Both the position numbers and the translations under genes were made by a program. A stretch of 64,000 bases of DNA, from the NCBI GenBank assembly GCA_947500295.1, contig CANMRM010000005.1, positions 124,001 to 188,000 of the forward strand, in the 5' to 3' direction. This document shows, one piece after another, positions 50,867-60,700 of this stretch. The notes beneath the pieces were generated by a model. The model was not told the origin of the DNA. It saw nothing but the letters and a program-made list of their open reading frames with translations, and made no database searches. How positions within the stretch are numbered: position 1 is the first letter of the stretch; the number at the start of each line of letters is the position of its first letter. Origin of the DNA: an uncultured Kordiimonas sp. GTDB lineage: Bacteria; Pseudomonadota; Alphaproteobacteria; Sphingomonadales; Kordiimonadaceae.

Positions 50867-52891
50867 CTAGCGGGAGTTTTGGTTCCGGGCTTTGATACGC
50901 GCCAGGGTCATCTGGTAATACTCATCAAATGACAGAGCATTGTCTCCGTCCGTGTCCGCGCCCTTGAGGTCACCGCGGTCCCAGGACTGTGCCAGCCTGC
51001 CCCACACTTCTTCGCGCACCAGTTTGCCGTCCATGTCTCTGTCGGCAAATCCATAGAACTGGCGAAGGTCAAACTGCAACGGATCATGCAGAATATTTTC
51101 TGCGGTTTCCTCGGTCCAACGGAACATGAAACTGCCATACAGCATCTCGTCGTGCGATTGCAGGCCCCACGGCACTGTGCGTTCCGGGTTGGGGTTGGCA
51201 AGATTGCGAACCGTGTTGTCATAGAGCGTGCGGTGTAACAGTCGGCTGCCGGCCGGTACGTCGAGGGGCTCAGCAAGGTTATAGGAATGCTGCCAGTTAA
51301 AGTCATAGGCAGGCACAGACAGGATCGTCTCCTCGCGGCCGTCCGGGTAAATGACATCGAATGTGCTTGCCTTGCCGCGGTAATGAGAATGCGGGAACAA
51401 CATATACAGGGTCGCCGGCCGGTCGAATTCGAAATAGGCCTGTTCCATATGGTCAACGCTGTTCGGCGGGATACCCAGCGCCACGTTGAGGGCTACTTGC
51501 TGCCGAAGCGGATGGGTGGGCGGCTCATCGTGAAAATAGAGACCGAGCTTGGTACGGTCCGTGGTCGCACGACCGGACGTGGTATAGTGCATCTGGAAGC
51601 GAAACTCACCGCCAGCCTTAACCTGCACGCCAGTATCCTCGGGGTAGATATAACTTTCAGCTCCCGGCACGAAACCGATGAGATAGTTGTCAAACACATC
51701 CTCATAGTCGCCCTCGCCGGGCTTTGTGACCTGCTCGGAGGACCCTACTAGAGCATGATGCACAACCGTTTTGTCTCCCGGCACGACAGTAACGGCCTTT
51801 ACCCATACATCCCGGTCAAGTGGATTGAGCACGGTCGGGAACTGATAATCGACAATGCCTGAAGCGGGTACGTCAAACGCCGGCGCTTCAATGATCAGGT
51901 CGGGCTCGCCCAGTGGCCAGTCGCTGGCATGGCTGACGCGCGTCGCCAGCGGGTCGGGGCCATCCCCGCGTGGAGCACCCGCTTCTATCCAGTGCACCAG
52001 TGTCTGGCGTTCCTCGACCGTTAATCCACGTGCATTGGAGAAGGTGCCAACATGCGGGTCAGCCGACCAGGGCGGCATGCGCTTTGTGCGCACCACTTCG
52101 CGGATCATCGGCGCAAAACCTTCAATCATGCCATAATCAGTCATCGCCCAGGGTGCAATACCGCCTTCCTCGTGGCAACTGGCGCAGTTTTTCTCAAGCA
52201 GGGGCGCGATGGTTTCGCTGTAGCTGATTTGAGCATGCTCTGCCCGTTTTGCGACCTCCGGCAGGTTTACGATACAGCCTTTTGAGCGCCTGATGCGCTT
52301 TTCAACCGGCTTGCCTTCAAGAACAGCCGTCAAAGCATCAGTGAGGTAATGCGCGCTGGCATCAGCACGCTGCTGACCATAGCCCAGCCGGTCATTGACG
52401 GGACCGCGATATACAATGCTCCAGTCTTCGGGCGATATCACCAATACTTCAGCGGTGCGTTTCACGCCCAGGCTTTCAGCGATCAGCTGGGTCTCATCCT
52501 TGAGAACGGGAATATCAAAGGCAAATTCTTCAGCCTCACGCCGAACACTGTCGCGCGTGTCCTGCTTGTTGGCGTTCAGCATATAGAAGTGAACCCCTTT
52601 GTCGGCGAATGCATCCTTCACTGCTTTGAAATCGGACCAGGCGTTTCGGACAATAGGGCAGCCGTTGCCCTGGATCATGACAACGATCGCCGGGGCGTCC
52701 TGATAATAATAGAGCTCATGTGAGCGACCTTCATGATCGAGGAGGGCAAAGTTATCGACATAGTCATTGGGGTCCGCGAGATCAGAGATCGCGAAGGTAT
52801 TGGTATTAGCACCTTGTTCTTCTGTACTGACCTGGCTTTGCTCACTACAGGCTGCAAGCAAGCACGCCACCAGAATTCCAGCAACCCGCAT
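50867..52891 (-). CDS. Lipoprotein combining redoxin, cytochrome c, PHM-type copper monooxygenase and EF-hands
   Basis: A 674-residue protein. A lipobox (LAAC, lipid Cys15) marks it as a lipoprotein. Residues ~55-190 are thioredoxin-like (redoxin) with a single Cys at 78 (GNGCPIVRN). A haem c motif CASCH lies at 236-240 with a likely axial Met272 in KRMPPWS. Residues ~330-600 resemble peptidylglycine alpha-hydroxylating monooxygenase: His378-His379, His435, His501-x-His503 and Met583 match the six copper ligands. Two EF-hand loops lie at 617-628 and 646-657. It could oxidise a peptide or other substrate at the envelope with electrons through haem c. The substrate is unknown. Confidence 0.78.
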   Translation of the reverse strand: MRVAGILVACLLAACSEQSQVSTEEQGANTNTFAISDLADPNDYVDNFALLDHEGRSHELYYYQDAPAIVVMIQGNGCPIVRNAWSDFKAVKDAFADKGVHFYMLNANKQDTRDSVRREAEEFAFDIPVLKDETQLIAESLGVKRTAEVLVISPEDWSIVYRGPVNDRLGYGQQRADASAHYLTDALTAVLEGKPVEKRIRRSKGCIVNLPEVAKRAEHAQISYSETIAPLLEKNCASCHEEGGIAPWAMTDYGMIEGFAPMIREVVRTKRMPPWSADPHVGTFSNARGLTVEERQTLVHWIEAGAPRGDGPDPLATRVSHASDWPLGEPDLIIEAPAFDVPASGIVDYQFPTVLNPLDRDVWVKAVTVVPGDKTVVHHALVGSSEQVTKPGEGDYEDVFDNYLIGFVPGAESYIYPEDTGVQVKAGGEFRFQMHYTTSGRATTDRTKLGLYFHDEPPTHPLRQQVALNVALGIPPNSVDHMEQAYFEFDRPATLYMLFPHSHYRGKASTFDVIYPDGREETILSVPAYDFNWQHSYNLAEPLDVPAGSRLLHRTLYDNTVRNLANPNPERTVPWGLQSHDEMLYGSFMFRWTEETAENILHDPLQFDLRQFYGFADRDMDGKLVREEVWGRLAQSWDRGDLKGADTDGDNALSFDEYYQMTLARIKARNQNSR

Positions 52892-52985
52892 GACAACTCT
52901 CCTTCCGACTAAACGAAAGGAGAGCCTATGGGGTGCGGCCCTTCAGCACAAGTGACAAAAGTGTCAAAAAGGCGATTGGCTTTGC

Positions 52986-53570
52986 CTATTGACGCGGTGT
53001 TGCCTTGATCTTGTAGACCGGTAGCCAGCTTTCACCTCCGTCGGACGACAATTCCATTACCCAATCCCAGCCTTCTTCGGTGGGGGTAAAGAAAGTGATG
53101 CGGCGCGGCTGCGGGAGGGCCGGTGACACCCAGTGCATAACGATATCGCCCTGTTCGTTCTGCTCGGCGCGAATATGCGTAAAGCCGGGGCTACGCGTTG
53201 CCGTCCAGGCGATTTCCCAGCGCTCGTTTGCGGGATCGTAAATGCGCAAATTTGTGCCAACACCCGGCACCGGGCCACCTGGAGCGCCGTTCGGCATCCA
53301 GAAGTCCTGAACGGCTATGCCATTGCCAACGCAGGTGAAATTCCAACGCGCGCCATTGCCGGGCTGCCAGGTCACGCCGTCCTGTTGCAGACCTTCGTCA
53401 GCAATATCCCAGTCGCCGATATAGCGACCGAATTGCGCTATCGGCCCCTCCATACAGCCCTCTGTATTATCCATCAGAATATCGCTGGGTTCAGCGACAT
53501 TCTGCGCCAAGGTTGACGGCGCGCCGATGATGAAAAGCAGGCTGGCCGCTGCACCAACGTATTTGATCAT
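52986..53570 (-). CDS. Exported protein, DUF1579-like
   Basis: A 194-residue protein with a Sec signal (GAAASLLFIIGAPSTLAQ). The rest is a lipocalin-like beta fold: FGRYIGDWDIADEGLQQDG, WNFTCVGNGIAVQDFWMPNG and WEIAWTATRSPGFTHIRAEQ. The layout resembles DUF1579-type proteins that bind or shield small hydrophobic compounds, but the match is only by pattern. The start has GGAGGG six bases upstream. It lies between the copper lipoprotein and the membrane-protein array on the same strand. Confidence 0.6.
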   Translation of the reverse strand: MIKYVGAAASLLFIIGAPSTLAQNVAEPSDILMDNTEGCMEGPIAQFGRYIGDWDIADEGLQQDGVTWQPGNGARWNFTCVGNGIAVQDFWMPNGAPGGPVPGVGTNLRIYDPANERWEIAWTATRSPGFTHIRAEQNEQGDIVMHWVSPALPQPRRITFFTPTEEGWDWVMELSSDGGESWLPVYKIKATPRQ

Positions 53571-53657
53571 GGTATCCCTCCAATTTAACCCCGTTCCGAG
53601 ATTAGGCTTCAAACGAAAGTTTGGAAGTTAGAGGCGGTCGGATGTGCCATGAGCGCG

Positions 53658-54404
53658 TTATCCCGAAGTAGCTGACGCCAAACGAACCTGCAACAAACTG
53701 GAAAGCCCCCTGACATTCCTCAGAACAAGTTCGCCCACACCGATCCGGTCCACGACACTATCTTCAACTTCGAGAATGGCGTTTTTGAACAAGTCGTCAA
53801 CGCACAGAGCTTCAAGATCATACTGGACTGTAAGGCCTTGGCCGGCGCCATCGCTGGCACTTTCGGAAAAAACACGCTCAAATGCCACTTTTCGCCAGAT
53901 GATGTCACTGGCTCGACTTATGTCGCTGCTGTAATAGTCAATTTGGTGCCTGAACAAATTCATTTCAGAAAACGTGCTGATCAGGCGTTCCTTGATCGCG
54001 GCGTCACGCATCCGTGCCACAGCTCCTGCGATCACCATCTCATTGTATGTGGTATCAATCGTGGCCACTTGTGACATATGTTGATGTGTCAGCAACGTCG
54101 ACTCGAATGCTGCGCGGCCTTCATCTGGTAACCGGCAGGACTGCAACGCTCGAATGGTTATCTGCAGATTTTCAAGCCGTTGATTGGCGGCCTCTATGTA
54201 GCTGGTCTCAAATCTTTCCATACGGGCAACATCGACCGCAAGTCGGGCCAGAAAGGCCTGTTCATTCTCCGCGTCAACGCGGTTCCTGTTCCACTCATCA
54301 ACCTGCAGTCCAAGGAAAATGCCGACAATTACTACTGCCAGCTCAACGGAAATCATCAGCCAATCCTGTTTGCGCAGCGCTTCTGATATTCGGCGAAGGA
54401 TCAT
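53658..54404 (-). CDS. DUF6090-like membrane-anchored coiled-coil protein, copy 4
   Basis: A 248-residue protein. The N terminus MILRRISEALRKQDW is basic and amphipathic, followed by one membrane helix (ISVELAVVIVGIFLGLQVDEW) and a conserved WNR-type boundary. The rest is a helical, coiled-coil-like extracytoplasmic or cytoplasmic part. It is paralogous to the products at 54401, 56247 and 56624, which share M-I-L/I-R/K-R, Q-D/N-W, GI-x-x-x-Q and E/N-W. The start overlaps the stop of copy 3 by 4 bases. The family has no known function. Confidence 0.72.
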   Translation of the reverse strand: MILRRISEALRKQDWLMISVELAVVIVGIFLGLQVDEWNRNRVDAENEQAFLARLAVDVARMERFETSYIEAANQRLENLQITIRALQSCRLPDEGRAAFESTLLTHQHMSQVATIDTTYNEMVIAGAVARMRDAAIKERLISTFSEMNLFRHQIDYYSSDISRASDIIWRKVAFERVFSESASDGAGQGLTVQYDLEALCVDDLFKNAILEVEDSVVDRIGVGELVLRNVRGLSSLLQVRLASATSG

Positions 54405-55168
54405 TGGTTACCCCCCTTGTTTTGACTTGCCTCCGACAAATTGCAGCTTTTGCCGATTTCTTCCGCAAGATTCTGGCAGCTGGCTTCGGCAAGTTTTTGT
54501 AAGTCCACCAAACCAAGCTCTGTCACCAGTTGATTGCGCAACAGGCCAATCGCAGCAAACTTAAATTCATCGTCAGCACGCAGCCGATCCCAGTCGTATG
54601 TGGAAATCAGAATGTCTGATGTGGTCGCGTCAGGGTTATACGCCCATGTGATGTTACGCTGGTAACTCGCCCAGAAAGGATCTGTACCCTCCCTGAACCC
54701 GTCACGAATTTTATTGAGCCACTCAAGGCCAGTGTGAAACTCCGCCAAGCCGACCCTGACACCGGCGTTTTGGATTAACCGCAGTTGACCTGAGGATTTC
54801 AGCTCATCATACACTACAGAAACAGGCAACACCGGTGGGAACTGCGCCAAAGTATTAATACCGATTTTCAGCGGCAGTTCATTCTCCGGAACAGCATCTT
54901 CACTATCCACAAACTGGACTGCTTTCCGCCTCAGTTCATTCAGCTGTTTGCCACGGGCAATGAAGTTCCCGAGATCCCGATTGGTATTTTCCATTTCAGC
55001 AAACAGCCGTTCCAGTGCGGCTCGTTCATCGGCACGGTCCTGTCGGGCTTGCGCCCACTCATTAGCTTGCAAACCAACAAAAATACCAACAACCACAATC
55101 AAAAATTCAATGGAGATTGTTGCCCAGTCCTGTTTGCGCAGAGCTTCAGTGAACCGCTTGAGGATCAT
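54401..55168 (-). CDS. DUF6090-like membrane-anchored coiled-coil protein, copy 3
   Basis: A 255-residue paralog: MILKRFTEALRKQDWATI, one membrane helix (SIEFLIVVVGIFVGLQANEW), then a helical region of ~190 residues beginning RQDRADERAALERLFAEM. The start at 55168 is chosen because it overlaps the phosphoesterase stop (ATGA) and aligns with the other copies; an ATG eight codons upstream gives a basic extension seen in no other copy. Its stop overlaps copy 4. Confidence 0.72.
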   Translation of the reverse strand: MILKRFTEALRKQDWATISIEFLIVVVGIFVGLQANEWAQARQDRADERAALERLFAEMENTNRDLGNFIARGKQLNELRRKAVQFVDSEDAVPENELPLKIGINTLAQFPPVLPVSVVYDELKSSGQLRLIQNAGVRVGLAEFHTGLEWLNKIRDGFREGTDPFWASYQRNITWAYNPDATTSDILISTYDWDRLRADDEFKFAAIGLLRNQLVTELGLVDLQKLAEASCQNLAEEIGKSCNLSEASQNKGGNQ

Positions 55169-56184
55169 TGCTCGTCGCCCTCGCTGGCGCATTTTGCGGC
55201 TTCAAAGCACAAGGCGCTCCCCCCCGCTGGGAGTTCACCGGTTTTGTCCAGGATACCGTCAAGACGCAGATGCGCGATGGTGGGTATGTCGCCCTTGACG
55301 GTAACAAGCGTCACATGATCAAAAGCGGCCTCAGAACTGGCGTTCTGGCTACCGCCGGTGGTGCCTAAAATAATGTGATCCCGGCTGTTGCGAAGGTGAT
55401 ACTGCATTTCGTGAAAATGGCCATTGAAAAGCGTATAGGGGCGATCCGACAGAGCCTGCTCAATAATGGTGTACGAGTCGGCACCCTCATTCATCCACAC
55501 GGGCTTATGCATAAACAGAAATGTCCAGCGAACATCAGGGTTTTCGGCCAGCACTTTCCTGAAGTATTCAGCCTGCTGCATTCCAATGTGACCACTCACA
55601 CCTTCAGGCATCTGGAAATATGCCCCTGCCCTTGCCTCGGCCTCACGCCCCTCGTCAAACAGCCGGATTGCTTCCGCCCGGGCCTGAAATATCTCAACCA
55701 TTCTGTCTTCGGTGTAGTCCTCGCTGTCCAGAAAAAGAAACAGAACATCCCTGAATCTGAAATGAGAGTAGGTCGGGCCATAGCGAGCGCGCCAGAACTC
55801 CCGCATTTTGGGATGCGTTAAATCGTGATTGCCGCCCACATGAACGAGGGGAGCACCAATCACAGAAGCCCGCTTGTCAAAGCTGTCAAATTCGCGATTG
55901 AAAACGTCAGGGTCTGTGGTTCCACCATCAATCATGTCACCAACACTGACAACAAATGTTGGCTGCATTAACGCCAGCTGTGCAGCCGCCACCGCAAAGA
56001 CACCTTCCCGTTCACCTCCGTTGAGGTCCGACACGATGGCGAAGGTGAAGCCGTCCGCCGCAGACGGCGGCTGATTGAGGATAGCAATACTCGGCGGCGA
56101 ACCTGGCTGTTGCGCAGACGCCTGAATGGCTCCGGCAACAACGACCAGCATGGACATCAAGAGCTTTGCCACCAACCATTTCAT
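55165..56184 (-). CDS. Exported calcineurin-like metallophosphoesterase
   Basis: A 339-residue protein with a Sec signal (LLMSMLVVVAGAIQASAQ). Metallophosphoesterase motifs: GD-x-x-D in VGDMIDGGTTD, GNHD in HVGGNHDLTH, the His in LFMHKPVW and GHFHEM. The first motif, normally DxH, reads SDLNGG, so a metal-ligand His is Asn. The substrate may be a nucleotide, phospholipid or phosphate ester. The start at 56184 has GGAGG upstream. It is embedded in the membrane-protein array and translationally coupled to copy 3. Confidence 0.85.
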   Translation of the reverse strand: MKWLVAKLLMSMLVVVAGAIQASAQQPGSPPSIAILNQPPSAADGFTFAIVSDLNGGEREGVFAVAAAQLALMQPTFVVSVGDMIDGGTTDPDVFNREFDSFDKRASVIGAPLVHVGGNHDLTHPKMREFWRARYGPTYSHFRFRDVLFLFLDSEDYTEDRMVEIFQARAEAIRLFDEGREAEARAGAYFQMPEGVSGHIGMQQAEYFRKVLAENPDVRWTFLFMHKPVWMNEGADSYTIIEQALSDRPYTLFNGHFHEMQYHLRNSRDHIILGTTGGSQNASSEAAFDHVTLVTVKGDIPTIAHLRLDGILDKTGELPAGGSALCFEAAKCASEGDEQ

Positions 56185-56246
56185 GCGGTCCTCCTCACTA
56201 TCATCCACTATTCGTATTGGCGGGCACAATCTGAATTGCAGCCAGT

Positions 56247-56627
56247 TCAGTCTGTGGCGCCGGCGTGGGCAGGTGCGAACCTGCTGCGGGTTCTCACAAT
56301 CAGATAGTAGGCCCAGATGCTTTGGCATTGTTTGGTATTCAGTGTCATCTCCGGGCCAGCGCTTTGAACAATTTCCACAGCCGATACCAGCGTACGCCAC
56401 CATGTTTCCGTGGATTGAACCCATGTTTCCTTGGCTTCAGTAGCGGCGTCCAATTCGATCTGCAATTGAGAAACCAGTCGTTTTTCTTCTTCTCTTGCCT
56501 GTCTTTCCTCGTTCCATTCAGAAACCTGCAGCCCAAGGAAGATACCGATGACAACGATGAGCACCTCGATGATAACCGTGAACCAGTTTTGCTCGCGGAT
56601 TGCATCTGCAACGCGGCGGATAATCAT
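56247..56627 (-). CDS. DUF6090-like membrane-anchored protein, short copy 2
   Basis: A 126-residue paralog: MIIRRVADAIREQNWFTV, one membrane helix (VLIVVIGIFLGLQVSEW), and a short coiled-coil beginning NEERQAREEEKRLVSQLQ. It lacks the last 120-130 residues of its relatives and ends in RSRFAPAHAGATD, which does not match them. Only 62 bases separate it from the phosphoesterase start, so the missing part is absent, not frameshifted nearby. It may be a truncated remnant or a short variant. Confidence 0.68.
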   Translation of the reverse strand: MIIRRVADAIREQNWFTVIIEVLIVVIGIFLGLQVSEWNEERQAREEEKRLVSQLQIELDAATEAKETWVQSTETWWRTLVSAVEIVQSAGPEMTLNTKQCQSIWAYYLIVRTRSRFAPAHAGATD

Positions 56628-57364
56628 CGGGCTTCCTTTCGCGCAGAGTTAACCGTGGCTAACAAGGTTGCGGCTTGGGCCTCAATCTGGTTCAACCGCA
56701 TATATTGCCATTGAGCGAGAAAACTGGCGCTTTTCACAAAACCGAGGAATTCCTTGTCCGTTTGTGCGAACAAGGTCACCTCCTCAATCGTAGCGCGATC
56801 GCTCGCCCCCAACCCGTTTCGCCGCAGATACCCGAGCATGAGGGTGACCTGATCTAGGAGAATTTCGTCGTTAACCATATTGCGCTTCATTCGGCTGTAA
56901 AATTCTGTCAAATCACTGACAAGCGCTCGATCGGACAACACGCTTATGTTGCCCGTCTGGATCAACTCTTCAAAAGTGCTGTCTGTACTAACCATGTTAT
57001 TTGAAGCTGTAAGGGCTGCATACGGAAGAGCGGAATATATGGCTTCCGGGACTGCGTCTTCTTCAATCTCGGGCCAAAATCCCGGGCGCATATGTTCGGG
57101 TGCAGCCACGGCCAGAATCATTTCGCTCGTGGCCACCCTGCCAAGGGCACCGACTTGATGTTCCCTGGCTTGCGTGATGTCAGCCTCGAGATCGCGCGCA
57201 AGTTCTGCCAGATATCGCTGTTCGGCCTGGCGGTCTTGGCGCGCCTCATTCCAGTTGGTAATCTGGAACGCGATCAAAATACCCGCCACCACGATGAAGA
57301 AATCGAGGAAGACCGCGAACCAGTTTTGATCTTTCACATGTTGTGTGACGCGACGGAGTATCAT
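56624..57364 (-). CDS. DUF6090-like membrane-anchored coiled-coil protein, copy 1
   Basis: A 246-residue paralog: MILRRVTQHVKDQNWFAV, one membrane helix (LDFFIVVAGILIAFQITNW) and a helical region with EARQDRQAEQRYLAEL. The start at 57364 overlaps the stop of the DUF2834-like gene (ATGA) and aligns with the other copies. Its stop overlaps copy 2 by the same 4-base pattern. It leads the paralog series. Confidence 0.72.
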   Translation of the reverse strand: MILRRVTQHVKDQNWFAVFLDFFIVVAGILIAFQITNWNEARQDRQAEQRYLAELARDLEADITQAREHQVGALGRVATSEMILAVAAPEHMRPGFWPEIEEDAVPEAIYSALPYAALTASNNMVSTDSTFEELIQTGNISVLSDRALVSDLTEFYSRMKRNMVNDEILLDQVTLMLGYLRRNGLGASDRATIEEVTLFAQTDKEFLGFVKSASFLAQWQYMRLNQIEAQAATLLATVNSARKEAR

Positions 57365-57693
57365 GGAACAGGCTTCCTGCGCATACGACACTTGAGCAGC
57401 AAATAGTATGCAAACGCTGTTGCGACACCAGGCACAAAACACAAAACAATCGCTACCCAGCCATGCCGCACCCCCCGCGCACTGCGCTCATACAAAACCC
57501 ATACGATCAGGATAAGGCCGGTTAATATGGCGTCCATAGAATAACCGGATGCATAAGGGTTCACAAAACCGGCGGCAAACGCCCCCATGACATCGCCGCT
57601 TTCCAACAGAGGTGGCGCCACAATGATGGCAAACACGACAGCAAACAAAACACCCAAGGCAATGATCAGGGCCTCAAACAGTCCTTTCGACAT
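57361..57693 (-). CDS. DUF2834-like small membrane protein
   Basis: A 110-residue protein with about three membrane segments (LFEALIIALGVLFAVVFAIIV, SMDAILTGLILIVWVLYE, WVAIVLCFVPGVATAFAYYLLL). The layout fits DUF2834-type proteins of unknown function. GGGAG lies before the start. It begins 47 bases after the P450 stop and is coupled to paralog copy 1, so it is the first gene of the array. Confidence 0.72.
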   Translation of the reverse strand: MSKGLFEALIIALGVLFAVVFAIIVAPPLLESGDVMGAFAAGFVNPYASGYSMDAILTGLILIVWVLYERSARGVRHGWVAIVLCFVPGVATAFAYYLLLKCRMRRKPVP

Positions 57694-57740
57694 AGCGTGC
57701 TCCCTAAGCTTTATCTCACGACGCTTTTCAGGCCAGCTCC

Positions 57741-60700
57741 CTAATTACCTGCCCAGACATCAAGCACATAGCGTCCTTCTTTAGCCAGTCCATCAAGCCA
57801 GGCATCTGCAATTTCGAGCGCGACCTCTTTTTCTTCAGAATAGAGCGCAGCGAGCGTGCGCTTGACATCCGGCTCCATCGCCGAACCGTCACCGCAAATA
57901 TAGACGATGGCCCCGTCTTCCAGCATCTGCCAGACTTGCGCGCCTTGTTGGCGCACAAGATCCTGCACGTAGACACGCTCGGGGCCGCTTCTTGAAAACG
58001 CCGTATGAAGTTCTATCAGGCCATCAGACGCCGCAGCTTCCAGCTCGTCACGGTAAAGATAGTCCTGTTCCGGGTCGCGGCAGCCAAAAAACAGCATGGC
58101 AGGACCAAGGTCAACGCCAGCCTTTTTCAATGCCCGCCTCTCTTGCACAAAGGCACGAAACGGCGCAATACCTGTACCCGGTCCAATCATGATGACGGGT
58201 TTACTGGCGTCGTCAGGAAGCCGGAAGTTTGCCGAAGGCTCCCTGACTGTTGCCTGGATTTCTTCACCGGGGTTGGCGTGCGCCAGATAGCTGGAGCAAA
58301 CACCATGGTACTCGCCGTTGCCGGAAAGTGCGGGCCCTTCGACGACGCCAACGGTGATAGAAACACGGCCGGGCGTTGCCTTCGGAGACGAGGAGATTGA
58401 ATAATACCGTGGTGACAACCAGGGTACCATTTCAAGAAACACCTCAAACGGCAATTCGCATGCCGGGAATTCTTCCAGCAAATCAAGGATGGACTTGCGC
58501 TTGAGAAACACCTCGTTTCTGTAGAGATCCTCTCCATCTGCAGCTGGTGCAGCCAGCGCGTCAAGCTGAGGTTTGGTTTTTGGGCACCGGGTATGCGCAG
58601 CCAGAATGCCCGCGTCCTTTCGGCTGGCAACCGCTTGCAGTTCGCCGCAAACCTGAGCAAGCCGCTTCACTGAAAACGTGCTGCCGTTCGGGAAAGGACT
58701 ACGGCGTCCACCCGTTACGTCAACGCGGATATAGGCGTCATCGTCAAACCCAAATCGCCTCAGAGCCCGGCTGACAGTATGCTCGCCGTTGATCGGCACG
58801 ACGCACAAATGGTCGCCCGGCTCGTAGGCGACGCCTTCGGGAAGCTCAATTTCGATATGCCGCGTTGACCGCTCGGACGGATTGGGGCCGTCATGGTTCT
58901 GAAGCTCGCGGTTCTCCAGCACCTTCATTGCGACAGTACCTGCCTGCATGGCAATAGGGTTGGCCGTTACGCTATCGGTGATCTCCACTTTATAGAGAGG
59001 CTGCGCATCGACAGGCGACGAGAAATCTATGCCCAACTCGAACTTATCGCCAATGGTGGCAAACAACTCATCAAACCAGCTGTGGAATTCGCCGTCCATG
59101 TCTTCGCGCGCATCAGCTTCACCGCGCGGCGCAATGCGTGAAGCACCCAGGGCCTCAAGTCTGTCATCAATCATGCGCGGAATGGTCTGAAAGGTCGACG
59201 CCCAGTCCCGGCTTCCGCAACCGAACACCGTGTAGGAAACGCCACTGGCGGCCTCAGAATCTGCTGCTTCAAGCCACTCACAGAAGTCCACGGCGTTGTC
59301 TGGCGGTGCGCCATTATAAGACGCGCACACGATCAGGACCGCCCCTTCTGTTGGCATTTTGCCCGCATAATCATCCAGCGGCGCCAGGATAGTATCAAAT
59401 CCGTTGATGTCCCCGGATTGTGCAATGTCACGCGCAAATCCCTCGGCGGTGCCTAGGTTCGAGCCATAGAGCACTGTCAACTTTGTCCCGTGTTTTGGGC
59501 GCCGCGCCGCTTCTGGTGCGGTGGCATTTTCCGCTGTTTCCGCTTGAACGGGCTCACGTTCGCGGCCTTCACGCAGCTTCACCTTGATTGTGAAACCATC
59601 AGGCTTCAGAGACAGGGTTTCCTTGATCTTCAGCTGGTAATTCTTGTGATCATAGAGATCAAAACGTTGCAGGATCATACCGAGCACCAGCACGGCTTCC
59701 TGGATTGCAAACTGTCGCCCGATGCAGGCCCGCTTGCCGTTTCCAAACGGCTTGTAAGCGTGGTCCGGCCGGCTGGCCTCGGCGTCAGGCAGGAAATTGT
59801 CTGGATTGAACTCTTCCGGATTGTCGCCCCAATAGGCCTTGTCCCTGTGCAGGGACGGGATAAGGACCGTCGTGAATGTACCTTTTTTGATCTTGTATTT
59901 GCCACCGATCATTTCGTCTTCGTATGGCGCAAGACTGAAGGCGGGTGCTGTAGGCCATAGCCTCAGCGCCTCCATAAGGATTGCGCGCGTGTATTCGAGA
60001 TGGCCGATCTGGGCAATCGTGGGCGACGCCGCTATGTTGTTGCCCAGCACCTCATCCACCTCGGCATATGCTTTTTTCAGCACATCCGGATTATTCAGCA
60101 AATAATAAAGCGTGAACGACAACAGGCCGGATGTAGTTTCATGACCGGCGATCAGGAAGGTGTTGATCTGGTACCGGATATTTTCATCTGACAGGCTTTC
60201 GCCCGTGACCTTGTCGACGCCCGCCAGCATGAAATTGAGCAGGTCTTTTTGCGCCTGTTCACCGCCACCGCGCCTGCGTTCCCGCACGATATCGTCGACA
60301 AGCTTGTTCATGAAACCGACGTCATCACCAAGGTCTTGCATTCTTTTCCGGAGCGCCACTTTTTCAAAGGGCAGACCGCGCTGGAGCATGCAGGTTTCAA
60401 GCGTGCGGGCGAGTGCGTCGATAAAGGGATGGAAGTCCTCGCGGTAGAAGGAATTGAACCGGTAGTCAAACCCGCACAGGCCAATGGTGTCGAGCGTCAA
60501 GCCGGTCATGTCGCGCACGACATCAATCTCTTCGTCAGCGTTCAGGCGCTCCCACTTCAGCATGAGCTGGTCGGCGATATCAACCATCATCGGCAAATAG
60601 TCGACCATCGCTTTCTGGCTGAAGGTCGGCATGAGGATGTTGTGTGCCTTGGCCCAGGTGGGGTCATCGCTGTCGCCGGTAAAGAGGCCGTCACCGCCGA

